Part shown: in pieces, positions 1 through 64,000 of the stretch
Position numbering within the stretch: the first letter of the stretch is position 1
Layout of the letters: each line of letters starts with the position of its first letter
Assembly: GCF_026213295.1 (NCBI RefSeq)
Contig: NC_079426.1
Location: forward strand, 23,598,423 to 23,662,422
Source: Gadus chalcogrammus
Lineage: Eukaryota > Chordata > Actinopteri > Gadiformes > Gadidae
Direction: 5' to 3'
Length of the DNA stretch: 64,000 nucleotides
Made by a program: the position numbers and the translations under genes
The notes under the pieces: model-generated
The model's database searches: none
What the model was told of the DNA's origin: nothing
What the model saw: only the letters and a program-made list of their open reading frames with translations

Positions 1-123
1 AATAAATAAAATGATCAGTAGATTCCGTTTTTATTGTCCGATTCCGTGATTCCGTCCGCGTTTTAGTTATCGCGGAAATCATAGGGCCCTAACCACATAA
101 TGTGTGTTTGTGTGTGTCTGCAG
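1..123. other. intron tail, possible hAT-type terminal sequence
   Basis: Upstream intron of itsn1. Contains ccgattccgtgattccgt repeats and ends in atagggcccta, which resembles the end of a hAT-like element. The other end is outside the window. Confidence 0.3.
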
Positions 124-62139
<62,016 letters not shown>

Positions 62140-62154
62140 GTAAGGATTACACAA

Positions 62155-62313
62155 AGGATGAGCAACGCATCAGGACAAAGTAATGTCCCCTTAGATGGAG
62201 AATGAGAACTAGTGATAACTCAAGTCCCCTTAGGTGGAGACTGATAAGTAGTGATAAGTAAAGTCCCCTCAGATGGACACTGATAACTATTGATAAGTAA
62301 ATTCCCTTTAGAT
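62155..62313. repeat. minisatellite, about 43-bp unit, three to four copies
   Basis: Units resemble tccccttagatggagactga then taagtagtgataagtaaag. The last unit is interrupted by the hAT element and resumes at 63039. Confidence 0.85.
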
Positions 62314-63038
62314 CAGGGGTTTTCAAAGTGTGAGAGAGTGAGCCCCCCCTCAGAGAATAAAATTCAGCTGAGCCCCCCCCCCCCAATTTTTATTTCTAAA
62401 TACCCGTGTTTTGAAAGCTATTTTAATTATTTTACACATTTCAAACATCTCCGATCATAATTTTAAAACATTTGGAACATATTTTCTAAACATATTTCTG
62501 AAACATTACAACATCTTTTTGCGTTTTTAAACAACACAATTTACAACTTTATCTAAGCATGTTTTAGCTTAACCTTTTTTAAATACATTTGAACATCTTA
62601 ATCTGTGTAAACTGCCAGTTTACAGATTCATTCAGGGTCCCAGACTCTGAATATTCTGAGTCGAATCAGATCTGCCTTTTCAGTCCAGAGATTCGACTAT
62701 TCGGCGGGGTTTGTTTACCGGCGTTGCTATGGTGACCTAAATTATTATAAGCAACTGAAAACGACGCCGGTTTGAAACTAAAACTGTGATTCTGAAAAAA
62801 GTATAAATGCTATCAAAATTCCGTTTGGATAGTATTGAAGATACAAGTGTGTAGATTTGTTTAATGGTTTGCACGAAGATAAACGGTTGAAAATTGATTT
62901 AGTTATGTTACTTCTAAAGTTGAAGTACGACTGATTTGATTTGAATCATCGTCTTTCAGGGGTTTTTTCGGGTTAATTTTTTTCTCACGTCGCGCCCCCC
63001 CTGAAGAACTCTGGCGCCCCACAGTTTGAAAACCACTG
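62314..63038. mobile_element. hAT element (CAGGGGTTTTCAAA ends), TSD CTTTAGAT
   Basis: Left caggggttttcaaagtgtg, right cacagtttgaaaaccactg; CTTTAGAT at 62306-62313 and 63039-63046. Contains C runs near both ends. Inside it, 62700-62960 matches the repeat family of 41.6-43.1 kb. Confidence 0.93.
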
Positions 63039-63132
63039 CTTTAGATGGAGCCTGATAACTAGGGTACTGTAGATCACATGATCAGATACCCTGGAATCAT
63101 TTGATTTGATATTTGAGCTTACTGAGTCAGGG

Positions 63133-64000
63133 TTAAAGGTCCCATGACATACTATTTTATGTATTCTTTAATATAGGTATTAGTGGGCAACTAACACAGT
63201 ATTCAAAGACGTTCCCGAAATTCAGCCGTGGTGCAGAGTTACAGCCACTCCGAGCCAGTCGCACATTGAGCTTCCCCCAAGTGCGCTGTTTTGGTGTCTA
63301 GCTATAATGCAAATGAGGAGGAGCGAGGCGGGTCAAGGAGGAGGGTGGGGGTGTGGCCCTGAGCAGCTTGCAGCCACGTTACCATGCGCTCTGTTTACAG
63401 TGGATGTATCGCAATGGCGAGGCACACACAGCCTTTAGCCGTGTTCTGTAAATATTCTAGAACACACGGGAGTCCTGGAGCTCTATATCTAAATATTAGC
63501 ATATAGCCTACATAGATATCTATATCATATAATATATATTCTAGGGATGTCCGATATTGGCTTTTTTGCCGATATCCGATATGCGATATTGTCCAACTCT
63601 AAATTTTCGATTCCGATATCAGCCGATACCGATGTCGATACTTGGGTTATTTTTCCTCAAACCTAATTTAGGTAACATTACATATCTCCTGTTGTGGAAT
63701 TAACACAACATGCTTAATGTTATTGTGATGCCCCACTGGATGCATTCTTGAATGCAACAAGGCTTTCCAAATGTTAACATTATCTGTGCAAAATAAGAAA
63801 AATACTTCAACTTAATTTAAGGGAAAAGTGCCATGTTTATTTATTTATTTTTTTTCAAAAAAAATCCGATACCGATATTACATTTTTATGCTAATATCGG
63901 GCCGATAATATCGGTGGGCCGATAATATCGGACATCTCTAATTATCACGGCCAAAAGCTGTGTGAGCCGATATTATGAATCTCAAACGACCGCTTTGGGT
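63133..64000. mobile_element. TTAA-flanked element, copy 3, cut by window end
   Basis: Starts TTAAAGGTCCCATGACATAC and follows copy 1 closely (agtgggcaactaacacagta, acgttcccgaaattcagcc). Provides the empty site for the hAT MITE of copy 1. Ends at the window edge in tcaaacgaccgctttgggt. Confidence 0.9.
63542..63940. mobile_element. MITE nested in copy 3, TIR tagggatgtccgatat
   Basis: Right end atatcggacatctcta. Repeated ccgataatatcgg motifs. No clean target duplication; at most att on each side. Confidence 0.8.

Overview
The window is part of a bony-fish (almost certainly teleost) nuclear genome. It carries one recognisable host gene, on the + strand: intersectin-1 (itsn1), an endocytic scaffold and Cdc42 exchange factor. 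Evidence for a fish is the long dinucleotide tracts, the dense hAT, PIF/Harbinger and TTAA-flanked elements, the tRNA-derived SINE and L2-like LINE pieces, and the compact exons between TE-filled introns. The species cannot be named from the sequence.

I could place 32 coding exons (positions 124-62139). Together they make 4141 coding bases, and their phases agree at every junction. In order they encode the second half of EH1, the EH1-EH2 linker, EH2, the central coiled coil, SH3-A to SH3-E, and the first part of the DH (RhoGEF) domain. The 5' end of the gene (start codon, first half of EH1) and the 3' end (rest of DH, PH, C2) lie outside the window. ITSN1 rather than ITSN2 is supported by near-identity to ITSN1 through all five SH3 domains and by the 15-base SH3-A microexon encoding VKGEW. 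Exon numbers w1-w32 are local to this window.

Layout: 0-6 kb is exon-dense (EH domains, coiled coil). 6.0-17.7 kb is one TE-filled intron holding two tandem copies of a TIR element built from 401-bp repeats, a gypsy RT scrap and a decayed hAT-Charlie-like transposase. 17.7-18.4 kb has two coiled-coil exons. 18.4-32.2 kb is a second large intron with a multi-level TE nest, including a long inverted repeat. 32.2-37.9 kb holds the end of the coiled coil and SH3-A to SH3-C. 37.9-53.2 kb is a third large intron with hAT fragments, a solo LTR, TAG-rich minisatellites, a five-level TE nest around a LINE, and a second large palindrome. 53.2-55.3 kb holds SH3-D and SH3-E. 55.3-60.0 kb probably contains the terminal exon and 3' UTR of the short isoform. 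60.0-62.1 kb encodes the start of DH, unique to the long isoform. 62.1-64 kb is intronic and repetitive.

The most interesting signals are where repeats touch splicing. DH exon w29 lies between a (GT)50 and a (CA)32 tract that are complementary in the pre-mRNA. The SH3-E acceptor has been tandemly triplicated. The donor region of coiled-coil exon w9 has been duplicated into its intron with the copied GT lost. An in-frame CA-rich insert sits in coiled-coil exon w14, which uses a GC donor. Apart from these, the window contains a repeat family built on long inverted repeats that carries a recurrent short ORF I could not identify. I saw no non-coding RNA gene apart from the SINE and no CRISPR array.
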